The translations under genes were made by a program, and so were the position numbers. The notes below the pieces were generated by a model, which was not told the DNA's origin, searched no databases, and saw only the letters and a program-made list of their open reading frames with translations. Below, piece by piece: positions 49,901-59,661 of a DNA stretch of 64,000 bases (position 1 is the first letter of the stretch; each line of letters begins with the position of its first letter). Source of the stretch: JACJWR01 sp963752505 (GTDB taxonomy: Bacteria; Actinomycetota; Actinomycetes; S36-B12; UBA10799); contig CAVVYM010000010.1 in NCBI GenBank assembly GCA_963752505.1, positions 62,001 to 126,000 on the forward strand, read 5' to 3'.

Positions 49901-52832
49901 GTGACTTTCGCCACCCCATCGGCTTCCCCGCCCGAAGCAAGCGACGAAACACGAGGTCGCGGGAAGGTCCTTGTCCCGACGCTGCTTGTGCTGGGCATCC
50001 TTGCGGTGCTCTTCGTCATCTTCACAGGTTTCTACACGGATTGGCTATGGTTCCAGTCGGTTGACAAGACCTCTGTGTTCACCACCCAGCTCGCCGTCCG
50101 GGCGGGCATGTTCGCCGTTTTCGGCCTGGTGATGGCGGCTGCTCTCGTGGCAGCAATGTGGCTCGCCTACAAGTTCCGCCCCTTCTTCGCCACCGGAAGT
50201 CCGGAGCAGGCGAGTCTGGAGCGCTACCGATCATCCATCGAGCCCATCCGCAAGCCAGCCACGCTGGTCGTCGCGGTTGTCGTCGGCCTGCTCGCAGGGA
50301 TCAGCGCGGCCGGCCAGTGGCCCCTCTTCATGCTGTGGCGCAACGGTGGCGACTTCGGTGAGACCGATGCGCAGTTCGGCATGGACATCGGCTTCTGGGT
50401 CTTCGACTACCCCTTCTTCCGCTTCATCCTCGGCTTCGGCTTCACGGTCCTCTTCTTCACCTTGGTCGCGAGCGCGGTCGTGAACTACCTGTACGGCGGA
50501 ATCCAACTACAGGGCGAAGGCGACCGGGTGACGCGCGCTGCGCGTGTTCAGTTGTCGATTCTGGCCGCGGCCATGCTCCTGCTCAAAGCGGTGGCTTACG
50601 CCCTCGATCGGTACGGCTTGGCCGTCCAGGACGACGACTTCGTACTCGGCTTCACCGGCCTGAAGTTTCGCGACATCAATGCCATGCTGCCCGCGAAGTC
50701 CATCCTGATCTTCATCGCGCTCATCGTGGCCCTGCTCTTCATCGTCAACATTTTCCGAAGCATTTGGCCGATCGCAATAGCCGGCCTTGGCCTCATGGTG
50801 GTCTCGGCGCTGGTCATCGGCGGCATCTACCCGGCCATCGTGCAGCAGTTCCAGGTGCGGCCCAGCGAGTTGGTGCGCGAGGAGGAGTACCTGTCGCGCA
50901 ACATCGAGGCAACCCGATCGGCTTGGGGCCTCGACAATGTGGAGACCACGGACTATGCGGCCACCGGTGAGCCGAGCGCTGAGGCCATCGCGGCGGATGC
51001 CGGCACGCTGGAGAACATCCGACTGCTGGACCCGGCCATCGTGTCGCCGACGTACCGGGCGCTGCAGCAGATCCGAGGGTTCTACTCGTTCCCGGACATC
51101 CTCGACGTCGACCGCTATGACCTCTCCGACGAACAGCGCGGCGCCGTCGTCTCGGTGCGTGAGCTCGACCTCGACGGCGTACCGGAGCGCAACTGGGCCA
51201 ACGACCACGTGGTCTATACCCACGGCTACGGTTTCGTCGCCGCCTACGACAACACCGCCAACGCCAACGGCACCCCCAACTTCTTCGAGTTCGACATCCC
51301 GCCCGTCGGTGAGCTGGATGTTGAACAGCCCCGGGTGTATTTCGGCGAGAACTCGCCGGACTACTCGATCGTGGGTGCACCAGAGGGTTCGACACCGCGT
51401 GAGTTGGACTTCCCCGACGACACTGACCCCTCCGGCCAGCGCAACAACACCTACGACGGCTCCGGTGGGGCTCCGGTTGGATCGTTGCTGAACAAGGCGG
51501 CCTTCGCCGTGAAGTTCGGCGAGCCGAACATCCTGCTGTCCGACCTGGTCAATCCGGAGTCGGTGATCATGTGGGATCGCAGCCCGCGCGATCGTCTTGC
51601 CAAAGTGGCGCCCTGGCTGACGCCCGACGGCGATCCCTACGCGGCAGTGGTGAACGGGCGCATCGTCTGGCTGCTGGACGCCTACACCAAGACCGATCAG
51701 TTCCCCTACTCAACGCGTGTTGACCTGAACGAAGCCACCTCCGACTCGGTGACGACCACCGCAGCCAACGTCTTCGCGCTGCCGCAAGACCGTGTCAACT
51801 ACATGCGAAACTCGGTCAAGGCAGTCATCGACGCGTACGACGGCACCGTCGACCTGTACGCCTGGGACGAATCCGACCCCATCCTGCAGGCCTGGATGAA
51901 GACCTTCCCCGGTGTCGTGCAGCCGGTGTCCGAGATGGATCCCGACCTTGTCTCGCACGTGCGCTACCCCGAGGATCTGTTCAAGGTGCAGCGGTTGGTG
52001 TACAGCCGCTACCACGTCACGGACCCCGCGGCGTTCTACAACGGCCAGGACTTCTGGATCATCCCCAACGATCCGACCAACCGACAGACCAACCAGTTCC
52101 AACCGCCGTACTACCTGACGCTGAAAATGCCGGGACAGGCGGCGCCCACCTTCTCGCTGACCACGGCCTATTCGCCGCAGCGACGGCAAACGCTGGCCTC
52201 GTTTATGGCCGTCGAACTCGGCCCCTGGCGACGGCTATGGCCAGTTCCGTGTGCTCCAACTACCGCGGAACACGACTATCCCTGGACCCGTGCAGGTGCA
52301 GAACACCTTCGAATCTGATCCCGAGGTGGCGTCGCAGTTGTCGCTGCTGCGGCGAGGGGGTTCGGACGTGATCTTGGGCAACCTGCTGTCGTTGCCGGTC
52401 GGCGGCGGCATGCTCTACGTCGAGCCGGTGTACGTCCAGGCGGTCGAGGGTGGCTATCCGCTGCTGCGCAAGGTGCTGGTCTCGTTCGGCAACCGCGTCG
52501 GCTTCTCCGACACCTTGCAGGAGTCGCTTGCGAGCGTCTTCGGTGCGGCTCCGCCCACGCCGGAGCCCGTGGACCCGGAGGCGCCCGTCGATCCGGAAGC
52601 GCCCACGGTGCCGCTAAGTGAGCTCGACCAGGCCCTGGCGGATGCTCAAGCTGCGTACGACGAGGGTGTGCGGGCGCTACAGAACAACGACTTCACTGCG
52701 TACGGCGAGGCGCAGCGGCGCCTCGAAGAGGCGATTCGGCGCGCCCAGGAAATTGCGTCGGGCGCCGCCGCATCACCCGACGCTGAAGCCACTCCCACAG
52801 CACCGGCTGATCCCGAAGCGCCGTCTGCCTAG
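49901..52832 (+). CDS. UPF0182 family membrane protein, interrupted by a single-base frameshift near 52217
   Basis: About 976 residues if the frames are joined, normal for UPF0182 (Rv3193c-like). Roughly seven membrane helices occupy the first 330 residues; the remainder is a large extracytoplasmic domain with PTYRALQQIRGFYSFPD and NDHVVYTHGYG. The first frame runs to a stop at 52318 but loses homology after F-MAVE (about residue 772); the family sequence resumes in the +1 frame as GYGQFRVLQLPRN, continuing through LPVGGGMLYVEPVY to 52832. Removing one C from GAACTCG (52215-52220) restores a continuous protein. Could be a sequencing indel, a mutation or programmed shifting. Function unknown. 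Confidence 0.87.
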
Positions 52833-52838
52833 TTCGGC

Positions 52839-53468
52839 GTGAACCCAGTGGGGGAGGTCGCGACCTGGTTGCGTGCCCTGGCGCGCAAGGTCAGGGATTG
52901 GCTCCTGGAGTTGGTCCCCTCCTGGTTCCCACCGGGACTGCCCGGCTGGTGGCCCGCGCTGGCGTTGGGAATCGCGCTCGCGGTGCTCATCGCAGTGCTG
53001 GCAGGTCCCAGGCTCCGGTTGGACCGCTGGCGGGTTGCTCTTTGGGTGAGTTCGCTGCTCCTCGTTCCGGCCGCCACCTGGACCATCCCGAAGCACGACG
53101 GCACCCTCGCGGCAACGTTGCGCTGGTGCACGCAGGGGGAGATCCCTCGGCCATCCATGCTCACGCAGGGAGCCTCGCAGGAGATCGTGTCGAACGTGCT
53201 GCTCACCATGCCGGCCGGCGCGGCTGTCGTCCTGTGGCCGATCGGGGCGCGGCGCCTTGCTGCGCTATGCGTCGCGCTGGCGGTGTCGCCGACAATCGAG
53301 GCGGTGCAGTTGATTCCGGTGTTGCAGCGCGGGTGTCAAGCCGGGGATGTGGTGAACAATTCTGTGGGGGTCATCCTCGGCTTCGCCCTTGCAGCTGGGG
53401 TGGCCTCGGTGGTGACCTCGTGGCGGAGGCTGCGCGTCGAGTCCTCCGCGCGACCCCCGGGCGGCTAG
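52839..53468 (+). CDS. VanZ family membrane protein
   Basis: 209 residues from GTG 52839, six bases after the UPF0182 stop. Four to five membrane helices. VanZ-like landmarks are SNVLLTMPAGAAVVLW, then E-x2-QLIPVLQRGCQAGDVVNNSVGVILG, containing the conserved E-x-x-Q and R-x-x-D-x-x-N-x-x-G. VanZ proteins are linked to low-level teicoplanin resistance in one operon, but most homologues have no known function, so no phenotype is implied here. Likely co-transcribed with UPF0182. The GTG start is the least certain point. Confidence 0.75.
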   Translation: MNPVGEVATWLRALARKVRDWLLELVPSWFPPGLPGWWPALALGIALAVLIAVLAGPRLRLDRWRVALWVSSLLLVPAATWTIPKHDGTLAATLRWCTQGEIPRPSMLTQGASQEIVSNVLLTMPAGAAVVLWPIGARRLAALCVALAVSPTIEAVQLIPVLQRGCQAGDVVNNSVGVILGFALAAGVASVVTSWRRLRVESSARPPGG

Positions 53469-53486
53469 TCCCTCCTGCCGGGTTGT

Positions 53487-53492
53487 TATGGT
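53487..53492 (+). promoter_or_regulatory. -10 of the initiator tRNA gene
   Basis: TATGGT, with the tRNA beginning 13 bases downstream, leaving a short precursor leader. Confidence 0.5.
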
Positions 53493-53505
53493 TAGGCCAC
53501 ACCAT

Positions 53506-53582
53506 CGCGGGGTGGAGCAGTTCGGTAGCTCGCTGGGCTCATAACCCAGAGGTCGCAGGTTCAAATCCTGCCCCCGCTACCA
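53506..53582 (+). tRNA. Initiator tRNA-fMet (anticodon CAT)
   Basis: 77 bases with CCA encoded. Acceptor stem: C1 opposes T72 unpaired, then six pairs (GCGGGG/CCCCGC). The anticodon stem ends with three G-C pairs (GGG/CCC) around CTCATAA. Unpaired 1-72 plus GGG/CCC are the initiator identity marks; elongator Met and Ile2 tRNAs lack them. T arm GCAGG-TTCAAAT-CCTGC is canonical. Confidence 0.93.
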
Positions 53583-53617
53583 ATAGGTGCTAGCCGTTCG
53601 GCGGCCTAGTCCCGAAT

Positions 53618-53659
53618 TGAAGCCCGCCCGGAGACTCTCCGGGCGGGCTTCAGTTTTTT
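53618..53659 (+). terminator. Strong intrinsic terminator after the tRNA
   Basis: A 14- to 16-bp stem (TGAAGCCCGCCCGG and its complement ending at 53652) is followed by six T (53654-53659). The best rho-independent terminator in the window. Confidence 0.9.
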
Positions 53660-53854
53660 GCGCAGGTGGCTCGTGCACTCGCCGATTTCTGGCCCGATTC
53701 GGGCCGAGATTCGGCGCCGTGGGAATGAGTTGCAGGGTTTTGATGGCGAAACACCCCACTTCCAGGGGCCATAACTAGCCCAAGAATGTGCAACTCGAGT
53801 GGAACTCCCATTCGGAGCTGTTGAATCTGCCTGTTACTGCGCGGACGGGTCTGG
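53660..53854. other. Noncoding gap between tRNA terminator and oxidoreductase
   Basis: No gene or tRNA-end direct repeat is seen. It contains the odd palindrome GGCCCGATTCGGGCC (53691-53705). Nothing indicates an integration event at this tRNA. Confidence 0.5.
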
Positions 53855-54817
53855 TCAGGGGATGTCGAGGATTACATTCCCCACCTTCTGCCCGCTCAGC
53901 ACGTACTCGTAGGCGGCGACCGCCTCCGACATGGGAAAGTGCCGGTCAATGACCGGGTGGAAGCGGCGCCCGGCCAGCAATTCGCCCATGACTACCAGGG
54001 TGCGCTCCCGCCCGCTGGGAACCGGGAAGTCGACCTTCGGGCCTCTGCGCAGGCGGGTGAATAGCGGCAGGTACAGATTCTCCGCACGGGGGCCGAGTTC
54101 GCTGGAGCCAAATCGTCCGTCGGGGCCCAGCAGGTGTTTGGCCTCCGAGTAGGACAACTTACCCACGGCATCAAACACCCGGTCAAACCGGCCGTGGAAC
54201 TCAGCAATGGGCGTCGAGGTGTAGTCGATCACCTCGGCAGCGCCCAGTGCTGCAACCAATTCCATGTGCTTGGGGCCGCAGAAAGCGGTGACCGCGCTGC
54301 CCTCGTCGGCGAGCAGCTGAACCATCGCCGATCCGATCGCGCCGGTGGCACCGTAGACGCACACCCGTTGGCCCGCCTCGTAACGTGCCCGCTTCATGAA
54401 ACCCAGTGCGTAGTGGGCGCCTTCGAGGCTCGCCGCGGCGACGTCGTAATCGACGTCGTCGGGGATGTGGTCCACCGCTGCGTCCTGCCGAATAGCGAGG
54501 AACTCCCCCTGCGACGCCAGTCCATTGTCATTGAATCCCCACAGCCGATCACCGACCTTGAATCGGTGTGCGTCCGATCCGACGCCGACCACGTCACCCG
54601 CGAAGTCCGTGCCGGGTACGAGGTCTCGCGGTCGGCGCACGCCCGTAAAGAGCCGGATGAGTGGCGGGGAACCGAGGAGGATGCCGCAATCTGTGCGATT
54701 CACGGTCGTGGCGCGCACGCGCACCAGAACCTCGTCCGGCCGCGGGATGGGGGTGGGTGCTTCACCGATGCGGAGCACCGGCGGCGGCCCATAGGTCGTT
54801 CGCATCACTGTGCGCAT
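53855..54817 (-). CDS. NAD(P)-dependent MDR-superfamily oxidoreductase (quinone-oxidoreductase-like)
   Basis: 320 residues. Medium-chain dehydrogenase/reductase: N-terminal GroES-like domain (V-LVRVRATTVNRTDCGI, PGTDFAGDV, VGDRLWGF) and a Rossmann domain with VYGATGAIGSAMVQLL (about 152-167). Catalytic zinc ligands of alcohol dehydrogenases are absent, so it belongs to the zinc-less quinone oxidoreductase/enoyl reductase branch. Substrate unknown. ATG 54817 or 54805 could be the start. It is divergent from a second MDR gene, an unusual back-to-back pair of related but dissimilar enzymes. Confidence 0.83.
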   Translation of the reverse strand: MRTVMRTTYGPPPVLRIGEAPTPIPRPDEVLVRVRATTVNRTDCGILLGSPPLIRLFTGVRRPRDLVPGTDFAGDVVGVGSDAHRFKVGDRLWGFNDNGLASQGEFLAIRQDAAVDHIPDDVDYDVAAASLEGAHYALGFMKRARYEAGQRVCVYGATGAIGSAMVQLLADEGSAVTAFCGPKHMELVAALGAAEVIDYTSTPIAEFHGRFDRVFDAVGKLSYSEAKHLLGPDGRFGSSELGPRAENLYLPLFTRLRRGPKVDFPVPSGRERTLVVMGELLAGRRFHPVIDRHFPMSEAVAAYEYVLSGQKVGNVILDIP

Positions 54818-54936
54818 GGCTCACAGTCTGGTGGAGGGCCGTCGCGTCGTGTCAACTGCCTGGGCCGCTTCGCCACTTCATGGCTGCCAGACTTGGACAA
54901 ACCCAGAAGACCATTGCCAAGCAGCAGGAGGATGCC

Positions 54937-55959
54937 ATGCGCGCCGTCGGATGCCGAGCAGCGCTCCCGGTGACTGACCCGGAGTGCTTGGTGGACATCG
55001 AGGTGGACGATCCGCGACCGACGGGTCACGACCTGTTGGTGGCGGTACGGGCGGTGTCGGTCAATCCGGTGGATACCAAGGTGCGGCGCGCCGGCGGCGC
55101 AGCAACCGACGACTGGCGCATCCTGGGGTTCGATGCTGCGGGGGTGGTGCAAGCGGTGGGGGAACACGTCACGCTGTTCTCGCCCGGCGACGAAGTCTGG
55201 TACGCCGGCGACTTGACCAGGCCAGGCACCAACTCCGAACTGCACCTGGTCGACGAACGCATCGTCGGGCGCAAGCCGCGATCACTCGATTTCGCCGCCG
55301 CCGCAGCCCTGCCGCTCACTTCGATTACCGCCTGGGAGTTGCTCTTCGACCGGCTGGGAGTGTCACGCAACGCCGGAGCCGACCTCGACGAATCCATACT
55401 GATCATCGGTGCGGCCGGGGGCGTCGGATCCATCCTGACGCAACTCGCGAAGCGGCTCGCGGGTCTCACCGTGGTAGGCACCGCGTCGCGGCCCGAATCC
55501 CGTGACTGGGTGCGTGACATGGGCGCGGACCACGTGATCGATCATTCGCAGCCGCTGGTCGAGCAGTTGGCGGCGATCGGCCTTCCCACGGTCTCCTACG
55601 TCGCGTCGTTGACCCACTCGGACGCCCACTTCGGTGCCGCCGTGGCGGCCCTGGCACCGCAAGGTGCCTACGGGCTCATCGATGACCCCGCGCCGGGCGC
55701 CATCGACGTCAACCTCCTCAAGCGCAAGAGCGCGTCCTTACACTGGGAGTTCATGTTCACCCGGTCCATGTTCGCCACTTCGGACATGATCGCTCAGCAC
55801 GATCTGCTCAATCAGATGGCCAGTCTGGTCGACGAAGGGATCATCACCTCGACGGCGGCCCAGACCAGCGGCGCGATCAACGCCGCGAATCTCGTCGCCG
55901 CACACAGCGTGCTCGAGAGCGGGCGGGCGGTCGGCAAGATCACGCTCGCTGGTTTCTGA
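54937..55959 (+). CDS. MDR oxidoreductase (TIGR02817-like, zinc-binding alcohol dehydrogenase family name)
   Basis: 340 residues from ATG 54937, with CAGGAGG upstream. Starts MRAVGCRAALPV and keeps VRAVSVNPVDTKVR, ILGFDAAGVV and GDEVWYAG of the GroES-like domain; the cofactor domain has IIGAAGGVGSILTQLAKRLAG (about 150-170). This branch (quinone reductase-like, named as zinc-binding in databases) generally lacks zinc Cys, and none of the four structural Cys is seen here. NAD(P)H-dependent reduction of quinones or enones is the likely chemistry. The methyltransferase gene follows after 12 bases. Confidence 0.84.
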   Translation: MRAVGCRAALPVTDPECLVDIEVDDPRPTGHDLLVAVRAVSVNPVDTKVRRAGGAATDDWRILGFDAAGVVQAVGEHVTLFSPGDEVWYAGDLTRPGTNSELHLVDERIVGRKPRSLDFAAAAALPLTSITAWELLFDRLGVSRNAGADLDESILIIGAAGGVGSILTQLAKRLAGLTVVGTASRPESRDWVRDMGADHVIDHSQPLVEQLAAIGLPTVSYVASLTHSDAHFGAAVAALAPQGAYGLIDDPAPGAIDVNLLKRKSASLHWEFMFTRSMFATSDMIAQHDLLNQMASLVDEGIITSTAAQTSGAINAANLVAAHSVLESGRAVGKITLAGF

Positions 55960-55971
55960 CTGGCGACCGCC

Positions 55972-56631
55972 ATGGCAGATCAGCCGCTTGCCGCCATCTA
56001 TGACGAATTCGCCGCCACCTACGCATCTCGACGCGACCTATTCGACCTCAGCGAAGTGATCGAGGACTTCACCGCGCACCTGCCCGCCACGGGGGCTCTT
56101 CTCGATCTCGGCTGCGGCGCTGGGGAGCCGATGATGAGCACTTTCGCCGCCCGCGGTTGGGAGGTGACCGGGGTCGATTTCAGTGCCGGGATGGTCGGAC
56201 TGGCGCGAGACCACCTGCCGGAGGCCACGGTCGTGCTGGCCGACATGACGGATGTCGACTTTCCAGCAGACTCCTTTGACGCCATCGTCGCCGTCTACAG
56301 CCTGTTCCACGTTCCCAGCCATGAGCACCCCCAACTTTTCGAGAACTGCCGACGCTGGCTGCGACCCGGCGGGCGCTTTCTGTTCACCTACGCCACCGCC
56401 GCCTACACCGGTCGCGAAACGTTCAACGGCACCATGGAATTCATGGGCCACCGACTCTTCTACAGTCACGTGACGCCGGCCCAGATGCGGATCCAGTGCC
56501 TCGACGCCGGGTTGGCGATCGTGCAGGAGGAGGAGCGAGCCATCGGGGGCGAGACCTTTCTCTGGGTCACCGCCGAACAGCTGGTCCCAGACGCAGATCA
56601 GGGCCCTGCATCGGCCAGATCGACCGCATAG
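55972..56631 (+). CDS. Class I SAM-dependent methyltransferase
   Basis: 219 residues. SAM-binding motif I LLDLGCGAGEPM (about 43-54), post-I acidic residue in VTGVDFSAGM, motif II DAIVAVYSLFHV and motif III L-RPGGRFLFTY. The small-molecule methyltransferase fold without a distinguishing substrate domain. ATG 55972 lies 12 bases after the oxidoreductase stop, so the two are probably co-transcribed. Acceptor unknown. Confidence 0.85.
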   Translation: MADQPLAAIYDEFAATYASRRDLFDLSEVIEDFTAHLPATGALLDLGCGAGEPMMSTFAARGWEVTGVDFSAGMVGLARDHLPEATVVLADMTDVDFPADSFDAIVAVYSLFHVPSHEHPQLFENCRRWLRPGGRFLFTYATAAYTGRETFNGTMEFMGHRLFYSHVTPAQMRIQCLDAGLAIVQEEERAIGGETFLWVTAEQLVPDADQGPASARSTA

Positions 56632-56808
56632 TGCCGGTCGTGGGGGCGGAGGTGAAGGTGAAGACTGAGCACATCAAGCGCGCCCACTGCGATCACCCCG
56701 CGAGACTATGAGGGCACCCAGGTGGCATGCTCGATTGCGATTGCGATGGCGAGACTGCGGACCGGGCCCCGGTGCCGCTGGGGATGCGCCGGTGAGAAGG
56801 GAGACGAC

Positions 56809-57888
56809 ATGCGGGTGGCAGTGCTTGGATCCGGCAACGGCGGCTTGGCGATGGCCTTTGAGTGGGCGCAGGCAGGTCACGAGGTGTCGCTCTTCGACTT
56901 CGCAGAATTCCCCGACCGGATTGCCGAGGTCGTGGCGGCCGGAGGGATCACCGCGACCGGGGAACTGGCCGGTTTCCAGGAACTCGCGTACGCCGGCCAC
57001 GATGCCCAACGAGCCCTCGACGGTGCCGAGTTGGTGTTCGCGGTCGGGCCCGCCTACAGCAACGCCGCATTCGGCGCGGTCTGCCGCGAGCACGTCGTGG
57101 CCGGGCAGATTTTCGTCGTGTGCCCGGGCTCCTGCGCGGGGGCGTTGGTGTTCAAGCGAGCTCTCGGCCTGGCCCTCGACGACGATTCGGTGACCGTCGC
57201 CGAGACCTCGACGTTGCCGTATGCGGTGCGCATCACCGGACCTGCGCACATCACGGTCTATAACCGCCTCAAGGGGGGATACTTCGTTGCTGCGATACCT
57301 GCGGCCGCCACTCCTGCGGTGCACGCGGTGCTCGCAGAGGTGTTCCCTGAGATATCGGCTGCCTCGAGCATCTGGCAAACCACCCTGCAGAACGCGAATC
57401 CGGTGATCCACCCCGCGGTCACGCTCTGCAACGCGGCCCTTATCGAACGCACCGGCGGTGACTTCCTCTTCTATGAGGAGGGTGTGACCGACGCCGTGGG
57501 ACGGCTGATCAAGGCGGTAGATGACGATCGGATCGCCATTGGAGAGGCGTTGGGGGTCACTGTGATTCCGGATCCGGAGATCGGCATCGCGCAGGGCTAC
57601 CAAACGCACGCCGACTACGCCACCGGCTACTCGGCTGCGCCGGGCTTCCGAGGCATCAAGGCCCAACCGCAGTTGGACTACCGCTACCTCACCGAGGACG
57701 CCGGCTACGGACTCGTGTTTCTCACCGACTTGGCGAACCAACTCGGAGTGCCCACGCCGGCCATGGACGCGGTACTGACTATCAGTTCCATCCTCATGGC
57801 CGCGGACTACCGCGTGGCGGCGGCTCGTACGATGGCAGGGCTGGAGTTGGCCGGCCTGAACGCCGAGGAGTTGCGCGCTGCGGTGTGA
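56809..57888 (+). CDS. NAD/NADP octopine-nopaline dehydrogenase family protein
   Basis: 359 residues from ATG 56809, with GAGAAGGGA seven bases upstream. N-terminal Rossmann fold VAVLGSGNGGLAMAFEWA (about 3-20) and an all-alpha second domain with NPVIHPAVTLCNA (about 197-209), which holds the His thought to be catalytic, and E-GVTDAVG. These enzymes reductively condense a keto acid with an amino acid (opines, opine metallophores) or act in reverse. No nicotianamine-synthase-like partner or metallophore exporter is present beside it, so the product is open. Confidence 0.83.
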   Translation: MRVAVLGSGNGGLAMAFEWAQAGHEVSLFDFAEFPDRIAEVVAAGGITATGELAGFQELAYAGHDAQRALDGAELVFAVGPAYSNAAFGAVCREHVVAGQIFVVCPGSCAGALVFKRALGLALDDDSVTVAETSTLPYAVRITGPAHITVYNRLKGGYFVAAIPAAATPAVHAVLAEVFPEISAASSIWQTTLQNANPVIHPAVTLCNAALIERTGGDFLFYEEGVTDAVGRLIKAVDDDRIAIGEALGVTVIPDPEIGIAQGYQTHADYATGYSAAPGFRGIKAQPQLDYRYLTEDAGYGLVFLTDLANQLGVPTPAMDAVLTISSILMAADYRVAAARTMAGLELAGLNAEELRAAV

Positions 57889-57954
57889 CGGCGTCGGGTG
57901 CTCGAAAGTGGTGGATCTGCCGGTCTGCCGAGTCGACGAGTAGGACGAGTTTCT

Positions 57955-59661
57955 ATGCGGATCGGTTTGTTTCACGGATTCGAGCTGGTCGGTTCGGGCA
58001 GCAACGAATACACGCGGTATTTGGCCAGCGCCCTGGCAGCGGCTGGCCATGAGGTGCACGTCTTGTGTCGCGAGCCGCGGCCGGAGGACCTTCGCCCGCT
58101 GGTTGGGGCCGCCATCGCATGGGGAGTTGACGGCGAGCCCACCGGGCTGTTCGGCACCCCGGGCGGAGCCGGTGAGGTGACGCTGCATCAATTGCCGCAT
58201 GCCTCGGTGCGACCGGTCTACGTGACCGACAAGCAGCGGGAAGGCAACGTCAAAGCCTTCACCGACCTCGCGGATGAGGATTTGGCTGAGGTCCGCGAGC
58301 TAGCCACGGCTTCGGTGCGCGCCGTTCTCGCAGCCTTTCCGGTGGACGTGCTGCACGCCAATCACACGGTCCTGCAACCAACGATCGCGGCCGATGCGTG
58401 TGGGTCGTTGGGGATTCCCTTTGTCGTGTATCCGCATGGCAGCGACATCGAGTACACCATCCGGCGTGATGAGCGCTATCGGACGTTGGCAGGTGAAGCG
58501 CTCGATGCCGCGAGCGGGCTCATCACCGGCAGTGTGGAGATGATGGAGCGCATCGCTGCCTTGTATCCGGACTCTGCCGCTGAACTCAGAAAGCGATGGG
58601 CGGTGGTGGGTGTCGGCGTCGACACCTCGCGTTTCGTGCCAGTGCCAGCTGACCAGCGCCGCGAATCCATCGAAGCCTTCGTCGCTACCGAACCAGGAGG
58701 CGGGAAGCCGGCGAGCCTTGGGGTCGAATTGGCAACGCGGCTCACCGAAGGTGACCTGGCCGTGGTGACCGACCAGAGTTCGCGCTACGCACGGGAACTG
58801 CCCGACGACGACATTGCAGAGCGGATGGCGGCGCTGCCCTGGGAGACCGGCAAGTTCGTCATCTTCGTGGGCGCACTCACCGTGGGCAAAGGGGTTCAGA
58901 GTGTGCTTGCCGCGTGGCCCGAGGTGCTGCGCGCGGTGCCGGACGCGCACGTGATCCTGGTGGGTTCGGGGGCCTATCGCGAGGTGCTGGAATCCTTCGT
59001 CCACGGTATGTCTGCTGGCGACTCCGACCTGGTGGATCATCTGGTGGCGCACGGAAATGACTACGACTCAACCCACACCACAGGTGCCTGGACTGACGTG
59101 GCTGCCTATCTGGCGGACCCGGCCAAGCGCGACCTGGCCCTCGGTGTCGGAAACGCCATGGCCGAGCACGTGCACTTCACGGGTCGCCTCGACCACAGTC
59201 GCCTCACGAAAGTCTTCCCGTGTGCCGACCTCGCGGTCTTTCCGTCGGTTCTGCCGGAGGCCTATCCGCTGGTGCTGATGGAGTCGCTGGCCAGCGGTGT
59301 GCTGCCCTGCGCCTCAGACCTGACCGGGTTGGGCGAGGGACTGCGGGACCTCGAGCCGTTCCTGGACTCGGTCATAGACGTGGACCGGCTTCGATTGCCG
59401 ATGGCCGACGACGGTCGCGTGAGTTCGATAGCAGCCACACTGATCGCTCTGCTCAGTGATCCAGCGGTGCCGCAGCTGGGTCCGAGGTTGCGCGAGATCG
59501 CGGTGTCGCAGTACGACTGGCGCGTGCGAGCCGAGCACATGGTTGCTGCCTACGACGCCTTGGGCAGCACGTCGGGCACCACGATGTCGACACGTGCTTC
59601 CAAGGTGGAACGACTCGAGTCATTGAACGATGTGCCGTCGTCGAACGCTTCGGGAGAATAA
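57955..59661 (+). CDS. Glycosyltransferase family 4 with atypical C-terminal tail
   Basis: 568 residues. GT-B fold: N-terminal domain starts MRIGLFHGFELVGSGSNEYTRYLA and has DVLHANHTVLQPT; C-terminal domain has FVIFVGALTVGKGVQSVL and the nucleotide-sugar motif FPSVLPEAYPLVLMESLASG (E-x7-E, about 425-445). An insertion (about 365-405, rich in acidic and His residues) is longer than in typical members. The last 36 residues, after AYDALGS, lie antisense to a decayed hydrolase gene and look non-native, suggesting that a stop codon was lost. Acceptor unknown. Confidence 0.83.
   Translation: MRIGLFHGFELVGSGSNEYTRYLASALAAAGHEVHVLCREPRPEDLRPLVGAAIAWGVDGEPTGLFGTPGGAGEVTLHQLPHASVRPVYVTDKQREGNVKAFTDLADEDLAEVRELATASVRAVLAAFPVDVLHANHTVLQPTIAADACGSLGIPFVVYPHGSDIEYTIRRDERYRTLAGEALDAASGLITGSVEMMERIAALYPDSAAELRKRWAVVGVGVDTSRFVPVPADQRRESIEAFVATEPGGGKPASLGVELATRLTEGDLAVVTDQSSRYARELPDDDIAERMAALPWETGKFVIFVGALTVGKGVQSVLAAWPEVLRAVPDAHVILVGSGAYREVLESFVHGMSAGDSDLVDHLVAHGNDYDSTHTTGAWTDVAAYLADPAKRDLALGVGNAMAEHVHFTGRLDHSRLTKVFPCADLAVFPSVLPEAYPLVLMESLASGVLPCASDLTGLGEGLRDLEPFLDSVIDVDRLRLPMADDGRVSSIAATLIALLSDPAVPQLGPRLREIAVSQYDWRVRAEHMVAAYDALGSTSGTTMSTRASKVERLESLNDVPSSNASGE

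Noticed and set aside
52205..52260. Programmed +1 frameshift
   Set aside because: No known stimulatory motif or rare stop-codon context is seen; a one-base indel is simpler. Listed as a finding only for checking.
53583..53854. Genomic-island attachment at the initiator tRNA
   Set aside because: No integrase, no repeat of the tRNA 3' end and a normal terminator directly downstream.
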